From Coriaria nepalensis (Eukaryota; Streptophyta; Magnoliopsida; Cucurbitales; Coriariaceae): 64,000 nt of DNA. Location: contig CP114494.1 of assembly GCA_027186245.1 (NCBI GenBank), positions 10,172,001-10,236,000 on the forward strand, read 5' to 3'. Of the stretch, positions 22,201 to 33,990 are shown piece by piece (position 1 is the first letter of the stretch; each line of letters opens with the position of its first letter). A program made the translations under genes and the position numbers. The notes under the pieces are model-generated. The model did no database searches, was not told the DNA's origin, and worked only from the letters and a program-made list of their open reading frames with translations.

Positions 22201-24550
22201 GCATGCCCACTGCCTCAAAGATCCAGAACCATTCGGTTTAACTTGCTTCTTTATTTGATGCTCCTCCCTCTTGTTTCTTTCATCCAGTCCAATATATCCA
22301 TCTTGACCATCATCAATCTGTTAAGAAGAAGTTAGCAGCTATAAAAGCTTACATGCTATATATACAACTGAATTTGCAGAAGAGAGCCTTGGTAACTTGT
22401 AGCTTCAACCGTAGTTTTCTACTATAAGTAACAGATTTGATAAAGTAATGAAGAAATCAAATACTACCATCTTTGGAGTTATCTAGTCCTAAATAGATTA
22501 AAGTTGATCAGACACAAAATGAAAGAAACAAGGCAAGGAAAATAAAAGCTACAATTGACATGAAACTTGTGATTTCATGGTTATCAACAACATAAATGAT
22601 ATTCACTTACAGAAATAGAAGGTTTAGGTTTCCAAAGGTGTCAAAATTAACTATTACATTTTTGCAGATGAAAAATAAATCAGCCACAAAAGGCAAGTGT
22701 TTAGAGTTTTGTAACCTAAATGGATGATTTTTTTTTAAAAATCAGCCAAAGCTTGAAAGAATATGTGGTGGAGAAAAACTTGTGTACCTGAGAAGAAAGG
22801 GCCATGCGAGGGGAAAACTTTTGGTTTTCTGCAGCAAAATTTGGATAGTTGGGAAGTTTAGATGCATGGTGCCTTTTCTTTTCGGCTGAATGCAATTTGC
22901 TTCCTTTACCTCCTTTCAAAGGTTTCTTTGGACCAAGATCCTCGTGAACTTTGGAGTGTATTGGAGCTTCATTAAATTTGGATAAGATTCGAAGCTTGGT
23001 GCCATTGGCATCAATATAGACTCCACCTGCATTACCAGTGTCCTCAGGATGAACAAACGCCCTTTGCTTTTTCCCTCCAGGAGAAGCATCTGGTCTGTGA
23101 ATATCCTCAGAGAGTAAGCCTGATGATACCTTTGCCCAGGTGGTACCATTTCTTTTATCAAGATCTTCCAACGTGCATGGCAAAGCCGTGGTATAAATAT
23201 CCACCATCAACTTTGTCTTCCTCGCCTTAATTCTATGCCTAGGTAGCTTGGAGTCTAGTGTCCACTTGGGAGTGGGCTCCGAAGAAAGGCACTGATCAAT
23301 ATGAGCATTCAAGGTAGTATTTGAAGAAGATGAGAAAGTTTTACAAACAGGGCAAATTTTTGAAGCCATAGTCTCAGATACGGGTGCACTATTTGAAGCG
23401 ATATTGTCGACTGGGGATTGATCACAGTGGTTTTTATATTTCATTATCAATCTGCACTTCTTGCCTGAGGCTTTCTTCTGGTTTTCTGTCTTTCGACTGA
23501 ATGCCTCGACTGCAACAGGAACTTGAGAAAAGGAATCAGTTTCCAAATTAGGTGAACTAGATGGCCTGCAGGTAGGATTTAAGTCTAATCCAGGTTGAGA
23601 GAGAATATCAGTAGTTGATGGAAGACCATTTGCTCCTTCAGACTTGCATGGATTTGGTCCTATGAAAGATTGGGCATGCTTCTTATTCAATATTAACTTA
23701 GCATCATCGCAGGAGTCTGGAATCCCATGTTTGTTAGGCCCAGAAAACGTCTCTCCCCCAGAATTGCATATATTTTTGTTCTTAAATGAACTATTTTCAA
23801 CAGTATCAGTACATCCCTTAATCAATGGGTTCCTTGGAATTATATGTATAGGTTGAAAAGGTGGCAAGAGATTCTTCACTCCATGTTTCAAACAAAGCTC
23901 CAGATTATTAGCAGAGAAGGGCCAGTTGTTTCTGATGTCTTTGTTCCGGGCAGTAAAGACATAATCTCTGCAAACAAAAGCATCCATTAATTATTGTCGT
24001 TAATCATCATTAGAGCATGATAATCCGCATATCACAAGCCCAAGGCCCCCGACTAACACCAGTATTTTAGCTTATAAATATATTTTCCAGGCCGGAAGTA
24101 ATATAAATGAAAACTTTAGACCCTTGTGGTGTTTTATGGGACCGGGCCACAATTAGCAACAAGTAAACTATCTGGATCCCATCTTGATGGGGATGAGTTT
24201 CAGATCCAAGAGAAGGAAGAGGAGAAGAAGTAAATTGATAATTGAGATCAGAGTGAAAGAGTAAAAGCAGCAGCAGCAGCTGGGTAGGTAGGAGCAAGTT
24301 GAAAGCAACTAGTCCGATTCCCTATTCCTGACCAGAAAAAAAGAGAGGAGAGAAAATCAAAGAAGGAAAGAAAAAAAGATTACCTTATGGAGAAGCTGGA
24401 AATTAGTGGTGGCTCGTGAACAAGATCAGGCTTTGACAGATCTAAATCGGGCGAGGAAAGTTTTAGAGAAGCACTCTTGTCATGATCAGTACTAGCAGTA
24501 TTCAGTTGAGGATATGGCGGATCTGGTGGAGGGTTTTCGATGGATAACAT
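19267..24550 (-). CDS. HAP8: HAPLESS 8-like protein with UBZ4-like zinc finger
   Basis: Three coding exons on the minus strand: 24550-24384, 23967-22788 and 22317-19267; phases agree, giving 1465 residues. The N-terminus MLSIENPPPDPP, then FSIRDYVFTARNKDIRNNWP and LELCLKHGVKNLLPPFQP, matches what I recall of the HAPLESS 8 family (Arabidopsis At5g56250, found through a pollen hapless mutant; molecular role unclear). Residues 261-282 form a C2HC finger (CPVC, 13 residues, then HIDQC) in the style of the Rad18 UBZ4 ubiquitin-binding finger, which suggests a nuclear or ubiquitin-linked role. The long third exon is low complexity, Ser/Asn/Gln-rich and probably disordered, with a short basic N-terminal piece (RQWACSKRTGVAKKVTCKEG). 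The start is the first ATG; the frame upstream opens only from a TTG. The protein is longer than I remember for Arabidopsis (about 800 residues). Confidence 0.85.
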
Positions 24551-26362
24551 CTGATGAAAAGCTTCTCTCTTCTTGTGCTGTTTTGACAACAGTCACAAGC
24601 TCTTCTTCTTCTACAAGTGCAATCTCTACCACTCGGCCTTATCTTGAACTTAGAGTTCAGCATATATTGATATATATATATATATCTCACTAGATATTGA
24701 CAACAACAGCAAGAACCCCTCTTTCTGCTTCTCTGATCTCCTTAGCTAGCTAGCACTCCAAATAAAAACTCCGCCACAAAAGCGCATACATCTTAAGAAG
24801 CAGTAGGATGAAGCAACCCAGCAGAATCTTGGTCCATGAGCTAGCCTGCAAGGGTAATGAAAAAATGAAGGTGAAAATCATTCGTCTTGAGAAAGACCCA
24901 GACTCGAAAAGGCAGAATAGTAGGCTGTAGAACGTTATTTTATGTGGTGGGAGAGGCGCGTGGTGTTTAACAAGCTGAAGCCTGCAGAAACAACCGGATC
25001 GAGAGAGAGAGAGACAAAGAAGAAACACCCAGGATTATACATAATGATATCCGATACAGATTTCTTCTCCAAGCTGTGTTATTTCATGTACAAGGATGCA
25101 GAGAAGAAGTGTGCCGGAAGATGGGTACACTCGGTAAGCGGATGGGGGGATCGAACATATAGTGTAGTGAAGGAGGATCTTACATATAATAATACACATG
25201 TATATAGTTGGGAAAGAAAAAAGGCATAAAATTTGAGATTGGGAAGGAAGGAGGTCGCAAGTGCGCGCGCGTGTGTGAAGGATACGATCGAGAGCAGGTT
25301 GAAATCAGGATGAGGAGATGGGTTGGGAGAAAGATGGATGAAAGTAACCCCAAATCAGTGAACAGTAGTGCCAAACCTCTAGTGAAGGAAAATATCTACA
25401 TACATATGTTGTAAATTACTAACTCTATGTTGTTATGATAAGATCGAGAGAGAAAGAGCAGCCAAAATTTGATGGGCCTGAAACGAGGGTATGAAACGAG
25501 AAAATCGAGAGGTTAATTAATTGGAGAAATCCAGAAAGCGATCCCAGATCTTTACCCCAAAAGGATGGCAAATTGAGAGCAAACTTAGCGTAGGAAACCT
25601 CATGGTAGATTGCGAAGCTACCAATATCTGATCTTTCCAGGTACCGATGGAGATACAGAAGATTGCAGGAATGGTGATGGAGTTGTTGCGAGGGTAATTA
25701 GTATCAGTAAATAGTAATATAATATTAGCTAGCTGGGGAAGAAGAAAGGAGAGAGATTGGGGGGGGGGGGGGGGAGGGGGGAGAAAATAAGACCACCCAT
25801 TCACATATCAGATATCAGACATCAGACATCAGACACCAGATACCAGACATCAGATGAGGAGGGCATCAGGTTCTACAAAAAAGCAAGCAAGCAAGCAGGC
25901 ATGTACCACTAGACAACCACGATTCACCTCCATATGTGAATATGCGTCGAGGGACTGACTTTTTTTGAAGATAGATAAGAGGAGGAAAAAGGAAGGAGGA
26001 GAGAGAGAGAGATTTTCTTCCCATCGCGACACTATTATTTGTCTATTTTTGTATGTATTACATTACATACAGTAGAGTACAGAAGAGTAGACTAGAGTGT
26101 TTCTTCAAAAGAATAAAAATAATGAAATTTTCTTCAAATTATAATATCAATAATAATATAATTATTTGGTTAAAAAAAAAAAAACTTTTCTCGTTAATTC
26201 CCAAACACGTCGTTTGCCCACTACACGACAACAAAAGAGGCATGTCCAGTCGAGTCGTGTGATGGGCCAAGCGGACCTTAACTTTACTTTGTTAGCAATC
26301 CAGAATCCAGATACAATGCATTTTACGATTAACTTCGAGCCGTACCTAATATTTATAAAATT
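24551..26362. other. HAP8 promoter and leader; upstream spacer
   Basis: Upstream of HAP8 and left of the Tat LTR. Contains an (AT)n run (about 24668-24684), a poly-G run of 14 (about 25760-25773), ATCAGAC repeats (25803-25857), GCAAGCAAGCAAGCAG (about 25884-25899) and an AT-rich tail. Leader introns are possible but I cannot fix them. No gene is supported; the short plus frames at 24942-25414 have no features. Confidence 0.45.
25803..25857. repeat. ATCAGAC 7-bp tandem repeat
   Basis: About seven imperfect head-to-tail units (ATCAGAC, with ATCAGAT and ACCAGAT variants) directly follow a G-rich run and the sequence CACCCATTCAC. Confidence 0.85.
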
Positions 26363-27186
26363 TATAGAGATAGATTTTCGTCCGTTGTGATGATAAACTG
26401 CGAGCAGAATGATGATCGGCTAATTCTACTCTAATACTTTAGTTAACTTTTTTAGAGGAAAAATAGAGTGATGATCAACTAATCCTACTTCAATACTTTA
26501 GTTAACTTTTTTAGAGGAAAAACAGAGTAATAATAAACTGCGAGCAGAGTGATGATCGGCTAATCCTACTCCAATATTTTAGTTAACTTTTTTTAGAGGA
26601 AAAATAGAGAGTATCCAAGTAACTTGTTCTTTTTTTATAAGTTTTTGCATTACTTTTTTTTTCAAGATATTTGGTTTTTATACCTAATTTAAGTTGGGTA
26701 ACTCCCGACAGCTTTATACTTGTCGCTCTCTCATTGCTTTATTTTCTGCTTCATAATGAGTGTCATCATCCTATAGTCTGACATAACAGGAATTTGCTCC
26801 CCACTCCCCTGTCCTTCTAGATAGTAAAACGCCGCCCCCATCTGACATCTTCTTGGCACCTCAGCGTGCGGCAGTGCCACCCTTGTCTGACATACCAAGG
26901 ACAAAATCTCTACTCGAGTGTCATTGTTTTCCACCTGTTTACTCATTCAGCTATACTGCTAGTATCTGAGCTGAGTGAGGAAATATCTGGCTCGACCTCA
27001 GCATCTTCTTGAGACATTTCGCTTCATCCAAATATGGATAACCGAACTAATGCCACCTCAAATCTTACGTACCTCAGCCTCAGATATCATCTATCCTCAG
27101 GATTCTATTTCTATAATCTTGAGCTGATGACGACTAGTCTCAGTCTGGAATCCCAACTGAAGCTCTTCCGGAATTGGGTATAATAG
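26363..27186 (-). repeat. 3' LTR of the Tat element
   Basis: Aligns by eye with 36681-37388 through TAGATTTTCGTCCGTTGTGA near its left end, a CTCCCCTGTCCTTCTAG block, GACATACCAAGGACA and GAGCTGATGACGAC near its right end. It is longer than the other LTR, partly because a block of about 60-80 bp is triplicated at about 26400-26610 (GATGATCGGCTAAT...TTTAGAGGAAAAA). The expected terminal TG is mutated. Confidence 0.8.
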
Positions 27187-27385
27187 TTAGTCCCTTGACA
27201 CGTAACCACATTCCATGAGTCACGCATCATTCTGACCCCTATTCCGGTTGATAAAATCAGGTCTTATCCTACCAACCCCCGTCAATACCGAGGGATGTGA
27301 AAGGACACACGCCGGCGTCTTAAATGTACCTCGATTTATGTTCATCATTATCTGTGATATCCTCTAGGAACTTGACACGTGGAAT

Positions 27386-30088
27386 ATGCTAGTGGATCTA
27401 CTTAACCGTCGCGTCCATTCTCCTTCCCCCTTCCCATTTAATAAACGTTATTCCGCCATTTTCGTTTCACTCCAAGCTTTCTCTCTCGAATTCCAGCATT
27501 CTCTCTCAAGCTTTCTCAAGCTCTCTGGTTTCTGTGAAATATGCTGCACTTCGCCGCACATCCACCGTCGTAAACCACCGTCTGCACTCACTGTTCCGTC
27601 TACTATGTCTGACAGAGCAAATAAGCCATCTCTTTTCTCTGGGCTTTCTTCCATTTCTACAAATCTCCACATTTTCTCCCATAGTTCTTCATTTTATATG
27701 AATGAACTTGTTCTGATTTCTTTCCCGCTTTTATTTTCTTTTGAAAGGTGTGTTTTGATCGAATTAAACCTAGGAATTGACCTCATAGGTGTTTTACCTT
27801 CTTCTGAGGCTTAGGACTACCCCCATAATTTTCACACTTAGGAGGTTTTCACACTTAGGCGATTTTCATCAATTAGATTGACTTCAGAATCCTCATCCCT
27901 TAAGATACTCGATTGACACCCTACTTCAATATTTCTCTACCCTTGGACGGTTTTTACCTTATCAGTTAACACTAGGATCACCCTCAGTCACCATGATCTT
28001 CAGGGTCTCCCAACCTTTAGACAATTTTTCGTCTTGCTGGACGACTTTAGGATCACCTCAGCTTTATAAACTTTAGAATAGATTCTCAGCCACTCTGAAT
28101 CTCCGACATGAGGTTGACCCCTTTTCCTTCTCATGGTCAGGTACATCCGAGATGGATAGTCCCCGAAAGGTCAAGCTTGAGCCGAAGAAGAAGGCTAAGG
28201 GGACAACTCAGCCTCGGTCGGATCATTACAGAGAAGTTATCTCTACATTCGATGAGGATGATCGCTTCCATCTTTTGACCGAGTATAACATTTCCTCGTG
28301 CATTAATATTCGTGTGCCTGATGAGCATGAAATGATACCCTCAGTTGGCACATATGGGTCTGTGGAGACAGTTGTCTACATGGATATGTTCTCGTAGGGT
28401 TTCAGAGTGCTACTCCACCTATTTTTCCAGCCGTTGTTGTACACTTGGCAACTCGCCCCAAGCTAACTAGTACTGAACGCCTGGAGGACCTTGATAAGGT
28501 TGTTCGTACTGTATTTCGAAGAGACTGGACATGCTTCGCGGACAAGCTTTTTTTCCTCTCTTATCAGCCTAAGCCGGAGCACCCAAGGGTGGTACTACTT
28601 AATGATGGAGAAAAGTAAACCCATCATCGAACTTCCACAAGTTAACAAAAGTTAACAAATTTTGGAAGGAGAAATGGTTCATCATGACAAAAAATTGGTA
28701 GTGTCCCGCTTGCCGCTATACCCTCCGCACAGAATTCCAAGAGAAGTGCACTCCTAGGTCAGAGATTCTGCTCTCTGAAATGGAAGAGCTTGCCTGGGAA
28801 GCCATAATGAGCAAACCTGAAGATGAGAGGAACTTCAGGGGGGTTCTCACGATCGACCATCTAACAAGTTGCGATTTAGTCTGCACTGACCCTCCCCTAA
28901 ATGTAGAACCCCTAGGAATGATTCCCCAAGCTGAGCTGGGGGCTCTCTCTTATGGAACATTTGTCCCAGTCTTTACATTAAGTATCTTCATTGAATGTGC
29001 CTTCTAACACTTAGAATTTTTTTGCAGAAAATATTTCCAAGTCTGAGGCTGCTGCTCTGACTGACAAGAAATACTTAGAGCGAAAGGAAATGAGAGAAGT
29101 AAGAGCTGCTTCTAAGAAAGCAAAATGGGGGCAAGAGACTCCTCTGATAGAGGAGCTACCACTGGAAATCAACATATCCAGTCCTTCACCCCCCTCGCCT
29201 ACAATACCAACACATGTCGATCCTAGTACTTCAGTGACTCTTAATCCAAGGGTCACCCCGGTCTCCCGCTCATCTTTATCCTGGTGTACGGCAATGCTTG
29301 CCTTCCTGATGCAGCAGTCCAAATCAGGCCCCCAACTAGAGCCTCGGGGAATACCTGAGAGAAACCATCGACTTATAACTGATGCCGGAGAACCTCAAGT
29401 TGGGAGCCCTCCCTTTTCCAGAAGTATAGAAGGTTCTAAATGCCTGCCTCTCCACTGTAAGTTCCTTACTTACCTCAGTTCTAGATTTTATTTTAATTAT
29501 TAAATCTCATAAATTGCTTTCTTTCTTTCTTCTCAGTGCCAAATCGCCTTAGCTGTCATAGGGGCTTCAATTCAAACTTTCCAAAATGAAGAGGCGGAAC
29601 ATCTACGCTCTGAGAATGAGTGATTGAAGTAGAGTGTCCTCTCCTCCATCCAACAAGTGAAGGAGTTGTTGTATGAGAAGAACCAGCTCATCCAAAAATA
29701 TTATGAGGAGGTGGACCTCAGAAAAGCTGATGCGATTCAACTTCAGACGGTTGAGGTGCAACTGACAAAAACTCAGACTGAGCTGTCAAGCACTCGGACC
29801 GAGCTGGAGGGTCTTCGGGCTTAAGTCCCCCGCATTAAGAGTGAGGCCAAGCCATGGCTGAGTACTTGGCATCAGAGGAGTTTACAATACTGAAATTCGA
29901 GATCAACGATAAAAGCTTCATGTCATGCCTTGCTGTCGTTGAGCTGAAATTCCCTTCAGTCAACGTGGACGAGATATAACTCCAATGATGAGGTTGAAGC
30001 TGAAGGGGTTGATGTGGTGCTAGCCCTAACTACTGCTAATGGAGAAGTACCCCCAGATGATGAAGGCCTTCCCTCAACTATTTTATAA
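27386..30088 (+). pseudogene. Antisense extra ORF of the Tat element (gypsy-type transposon domain, then coiled coil), decayed
   Basis: Plus strand, opposite to the element's own genes. Open pieces lie at 27386-27814, 28152-28397, 28780-29007 and 29090-29503, with more in broken frames to about 30088. The readable sequence runs through SDHYREVISTFDEDDRFHLL, then IRVPDEHEMIPS, then MEELAWEAIMSKPEDERNFRG, a proline-rich spacer, and a coiled-coil stretch (SSIQQVKELLYEKNQLIQKYYEE, about 29640-29720). This N-terminal globular plus C-terminal coiled-coil layout is what I recall of the antisense ORFs in plant Tat elements, often named putative gypsy-type transposon. A TTTAATAAACG motif and pyrimidine-rich leader at 27436-27530 could be its own promoter and 5' UTR. 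Stops at 28395 and elsewhere show it is dead, unless some pieces are separated by introns. Function of such ORFs is unknown. Confidence 0.6.
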
Positions 30089-30324
30089 ACAGTTGTACCA
30101 TTTTTTTTTTTGGTTCCATATGAGAACTTGTAACGAATAGTTTTTTAATACTTTGCTTGGACCTTAATGAATATTTTTCTTCAATTCCCTTTTTCTCCTC
30201 TAATACTTAAGTCTCTTTCCCCATCCTTTGACAAACTGAACATGTAAACGTTAAGATTATCAGATGAAATAAACTCAGTATTGAAATGAACTTGAGTCTT
30301 TTCATAACTGCCATATAAACTCTT

Positions 30325-30968
30325 CAAGTGATGTCGAGCCTCTATTGGGTGCTCAGATCAGATCTCTTTTAACTTGGACATCGAATAAGCGTTCCAAGTT
30401 GTTGATACTAAGCTTCTGTCAGGTGCTCAGATATCTCTCTTTTACTTTGGACGCCCAATAAGCGTTCTAAGTTGTTGATACTGAGCCCCTGTCGGGTGCT
30501 CGGATCTCTTTTACTTTGGGCGCCCAATAAGCGTTCCAAGTTGTTGATACTGAGCTCCTGTCAGGTGGTCAGATCTATTTTACTTTGGATGCCTAATAAG
30601 CGTTCCAAGTTGTTGATACTAATCTCCTATCGAGTGCTCAAATCTTTTTTTTACCTTGGACGCCAAATAAGTGTTCCAAGTTGTTGATACTGAGCCCCTA
30701 TCGGGTGCTTAGATATTTTTTTTTACCTTGGACGCCAAATAAGCATTCCAAGTGGTTGATACTAAGCCCCTATTGGGTGCTCAACTCTTTTTTTTACCTT
30801 GAACGCCAAATAAGCGTTCCAAGTGGTTGATATTGAGCCCCTATTGGGTGCTCAGATTTCTTTTAACTTGGACGCCAAATAAGTGTTCCAAGTGGTTGAT
30901 ACCCAACCCCTATTGGGTGCTCAAATCTCTGTTAACTTGGACGCCAAATAAGCGTTCCAAGTTGTGTT
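30325..30968. repeat. Tandem array of about 70-bp units inside the Tat element
   Basis: Nine occurrences of GCGTTCCAAG or a close variant begin near 30389, 30462, 30531, 30600, 30671, 30743, 30814, 30883 and 30952, giving a 69-73 bp period. Each unit also carries GTTGATACTGAGCCCCT, GGGTGCTCAGAT and TTGGACGCCAAATAA. The array lies between integrase and the antisense ORF. Units differ from one another by several percent, so it is not a recent expansion. Confidence 0.92.
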
Positions 30969-31132
30969 TTTTAATTGTGCATGCTTGCAAACATTCTTTC
31001 CTTCATTAGTGTTTGAGGATCAAAATGATCAGTAATACAAATATTATGCTAACCCTCATCCTCGTCCCTAGTTTCTCCATGGTAGACTTTGAGGTTCTCT
31101 GAGTTCCACGGGTGTGAGAGCTCCTTGCCTGC

Positions 31133-32500
31133 TTAGTTTTGCAGTATGTTAGTCCCTGGCCTAAGTTCATAGACAACTCTGTATGGTCCCTCCCACTTTG
31201 GCTTCATAGGACCCATATGCATGGGGTTAATAACCTTTCTAAATACCAAGTCACCCACATGAATCGGTCGAGGCCGAACTCCTTTGTTGTAATGACGCTC
31301 AATTCTTCTTTTCAGCGCCTCCTCCCTAATTCGAGCTTCCTCCCTTATTTCTTGGAGTAAGTCGAGGGACTCTACTAGGGCCATATTATTTTCTCGTTCA
31401 ATAAAAGACAATCTTTTATATAAAGGAAGACTTCTCTCTGATGGCACCATCATTTCAGTCCCGAAGGTAAGGCTAAAAGGGGTTTCCCCTATCGCACTTT
31501 GAGGAGTGGTGCAAATGGCCCATAACACCGAGGGAAGTTCATCTGCCCAGCCCTTTCCCCCCTCCTCTAACCTGTTCTTCAGCAAGTTTTTGATAACCTT
31601 GTTAGCTCCCTCTACCTGGCCGTTGGCCTTGAGATGGTAAGGGGAGGAGGTAAAATGCATGATCCTCAGGTCGGTATAGAATTTTCTGAAATTTGGATTG
31701 TCAAACTGTTTACCATTATCGGTGATGATGCTCTGTGGTACTCCAAATCTACATATGATGTTTTTGCATACAAACTTAGTTGTTACTGCCTCAGTGATCA
31801 TTACAAGGGCCTCAACCTCAATCCATTTAGTGAAGTAGTTAATGGCCACTATAGCATATTTCTTCTACTTTCCCCCCCCCCCCCCTACACCAATGGTCCA
31901 ATGAGGTCCATTCCCCACCTTGCAAATGGCTATGGGCTACTTACTGAGGTTAACTCCATAAACGGTTTTCTAGGAATACTGGCATGAATGTTATAGTCTT
32001 TACATTGCTTACTATGACGCCTGGCATCCCTCCTCATGGTGGGCCAGAAGTAGCCTCATTAGCTTCAGGACCGTGGCCTGCCCTGATGAGTGACTTTCGC
32101 ACACCCCTTCATGAATTTCCCTCAACAATAATTCCTTTGCATTTTTCGAGACACACCTCATCATTGGCTGGGAATACCCTCTTTGAAATAGCACATCCCC
32201 TACCATGACACACTTAGAAGCATGAGACCTTATCCTTCTGGCTGCTTTTTTTGACGAGGGTAACTCCCCCTCTATCAAATACTTCTTTATAACTCCTATC
32301 AATCTCTCATCCTCTAATGCCATCACCTCAATTTTAGTGGAGATACTGAGAACATCAAGATATCTTCTCAAAACTGTGATAGGGAGATCAACATGTGGTA
32401 GAGTTGCTAGTTTCACTAGTGCATCAGCGTTAGCGTTTTCACCTCTTGGTATGTGCTTTATCTTGTAATTATCGAATTGCTTTAACACTGCCTCAGACAT
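31133..32500 (-). pseudogene. Tat element 1: integrase
   Basis: Two open pieces, 32500-32012 and 31849-31133, are joined by a short frame break. The first contains the zinc-binding region (LLREIHEGVCESHSSGQATV) and part of the linker from RNase H. The second carries the catalytic core: AINYFTKWIE (Asn where the first catalytic Asp is usual), IITDNGKQFD (second Asp) and GQVEGANKVIK (Glu). A C-terminal basic region (RPIHVGDLVFRKV) follows. The loss of the first Asp, if the alignment is right, would inactivate it even without the frame break. Confidence 0.85.
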
Positions 32501-32521
32501 CTTCTAGTAGGCCATCATCTT

Positions 32522-33358
32522 TTAAGACTTTGCCTCAAATTCTCCCCGTATTTGCGAGATCACTACTTGAGAATCACTATATACATTGATCCATTCTGTC
32601 CATACCTCTCTTGCCAGCCTCAAACCTGCCAGGAACGCTTCATACTCAACCTCAATAATTGAAGCCTTAAAGCAAAATCTGAGCACGTATTCGATCTTCC
32701 TTCCCTTAGGAGAAATGAGGATCAGTCCAGCTCCACATCCCTCTTTATTTACATCCCCATCTACTTGCAATGTCCAGTAGGGTGGTCGAAGCCTCTTCTC
32801 AGCATCAACATCGGCTTCCCCCTCTTTTTCTATGTTAGCTAAACCCTCATTAGAGAACTCTGAGATGAAGTTGGCCAGGACCGGAGCTTTGATTGTGGCT
32901 CGAGGCTTATAGGATATGTTAAATTCTCCTAACTCAACAGAGCAGTTCAACAACCTTCCTGAGGTGTTCGAGTTTCGAAGGATTTATTTGAGAGGAAGAT
33001 CAGTCACTACTACAATAGGATGAGCCTAAAAGTATGGCCTTAGCTTCCTCGCTGTCATAACTAATGCGAAAGCAGCCTTATCAGCATATGGATACCTTCC
33101 CTCCGCCTCACTCATCACCTTACTTGTGTAATACATTGGTATCTATTTCACCTCCTCTTCCTTCACCAGTACTGAACTCACCGCCACTCTGCTCACTGCT
33201 ATATAAAGGCTTAATTCTTTTCCCACCTTCGGCTTATTTAATATGGGAATGGATGCCAGATACCTCTTCAGTTCTTCGAAGGCCCTATTACAGTATTCAT
33301 TCCATCCTCTAGTGTTGGAGCACTTCAGCGATTTGAAGAACGGGAGGCATTTATCAGC
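32522..33358 (-). pseudogene. Tat element 1: RNase H remnant and archaeal-type RNase H
   Basis: Region 33358-32954 holds a broken RT-linked RNase H. The open frame 32953-32522 contains its end (GEFNISYKPRATIKAPVLAN) and then a second RNase H with LQVDGDVNKEGCGAGLIL and VYSDSQVVISQIRGEFEAK. In the usual NNEAEYEA motif the sequence reads IIEVEYEA. A doubled RNase H is the hallmark of the Tat lineage. Confidence 0.8.
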
Positions 33359-33990
33359 CTAGCGACTCATAAATCGACTCAGCATAGCAATTCTCCCTGT
33401 TAGAGCTTGAATTTCTTTCCTTGTCCATGGGGCTTTCAGACTGATGATGGCATGTACATTTTCAGGATTAGCCTCAATCCCCCTCTGATGCACTATATAC
33501 CCCAAGAATTTGCTCGAACCAACTCTGAATGCACACTTTTCAGGATTCAGCTTCATCCTATACTCCCTCATTACTCTAAATTCCTCGCTAAAATTCCCAG
33601 GATGATCCCTCTTTATTATGCTTTTTACTAAAATGTCATCTACATACACCTTTATTGTCTTCCCTAGTTGCTTCCGGAACATGCCGTTTACCAATCTTTG
33701 GAACGTTGCTCCAGCATTCTTTAGTCCAAAAGGCATTACATTGTAACAGTAAGTACCTTTATCGGTTATGAAAGACGTCTTTTCTTGATCTCCTGTCTAT
33801 AGCTTCACCTGGTGGTACCTCGAGTAACCGTCTATAAAGCTCAGCAACTCGTGCCCTGATGTAGCATCTACCATCAGATCTATGCTGGGTAATGGGTAGC
33901 TATCTTTAGGGCAAGCAGCGTTAGGTTCTTGAAGTCCACACATAACCTCCATTTTCCTCCTCCCTTGGACACCAAGACCACATTAGAGAG
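33359..33990 (-). pseudogene. Tat element 1: reverse transcriptase
   Basis: The open frame 33736-33359 contains MPFGLKNAGATFQRLVN, the catalytic YVDDILVKS and FLGYIVHQRGIEANPENV. Upstream motifs (33990-33737) are present but interrupted by stops. The order and spacing match Ty3/gypsy reverse transcriptase. Confidence 0.88.

Noticed and set aside
26731..26946. Minus-strand 71-residue frame (and its counterpart at 36944-37141)
   Set aside because: Both lie in the LTRs; the similarity is LTR homology and not a gene.
30325..30968. CRISPR-like array
   Set aside because: Units of about 70 bp are repeated throughout with no unique spacers, and the setting is a plant retrotransposon.
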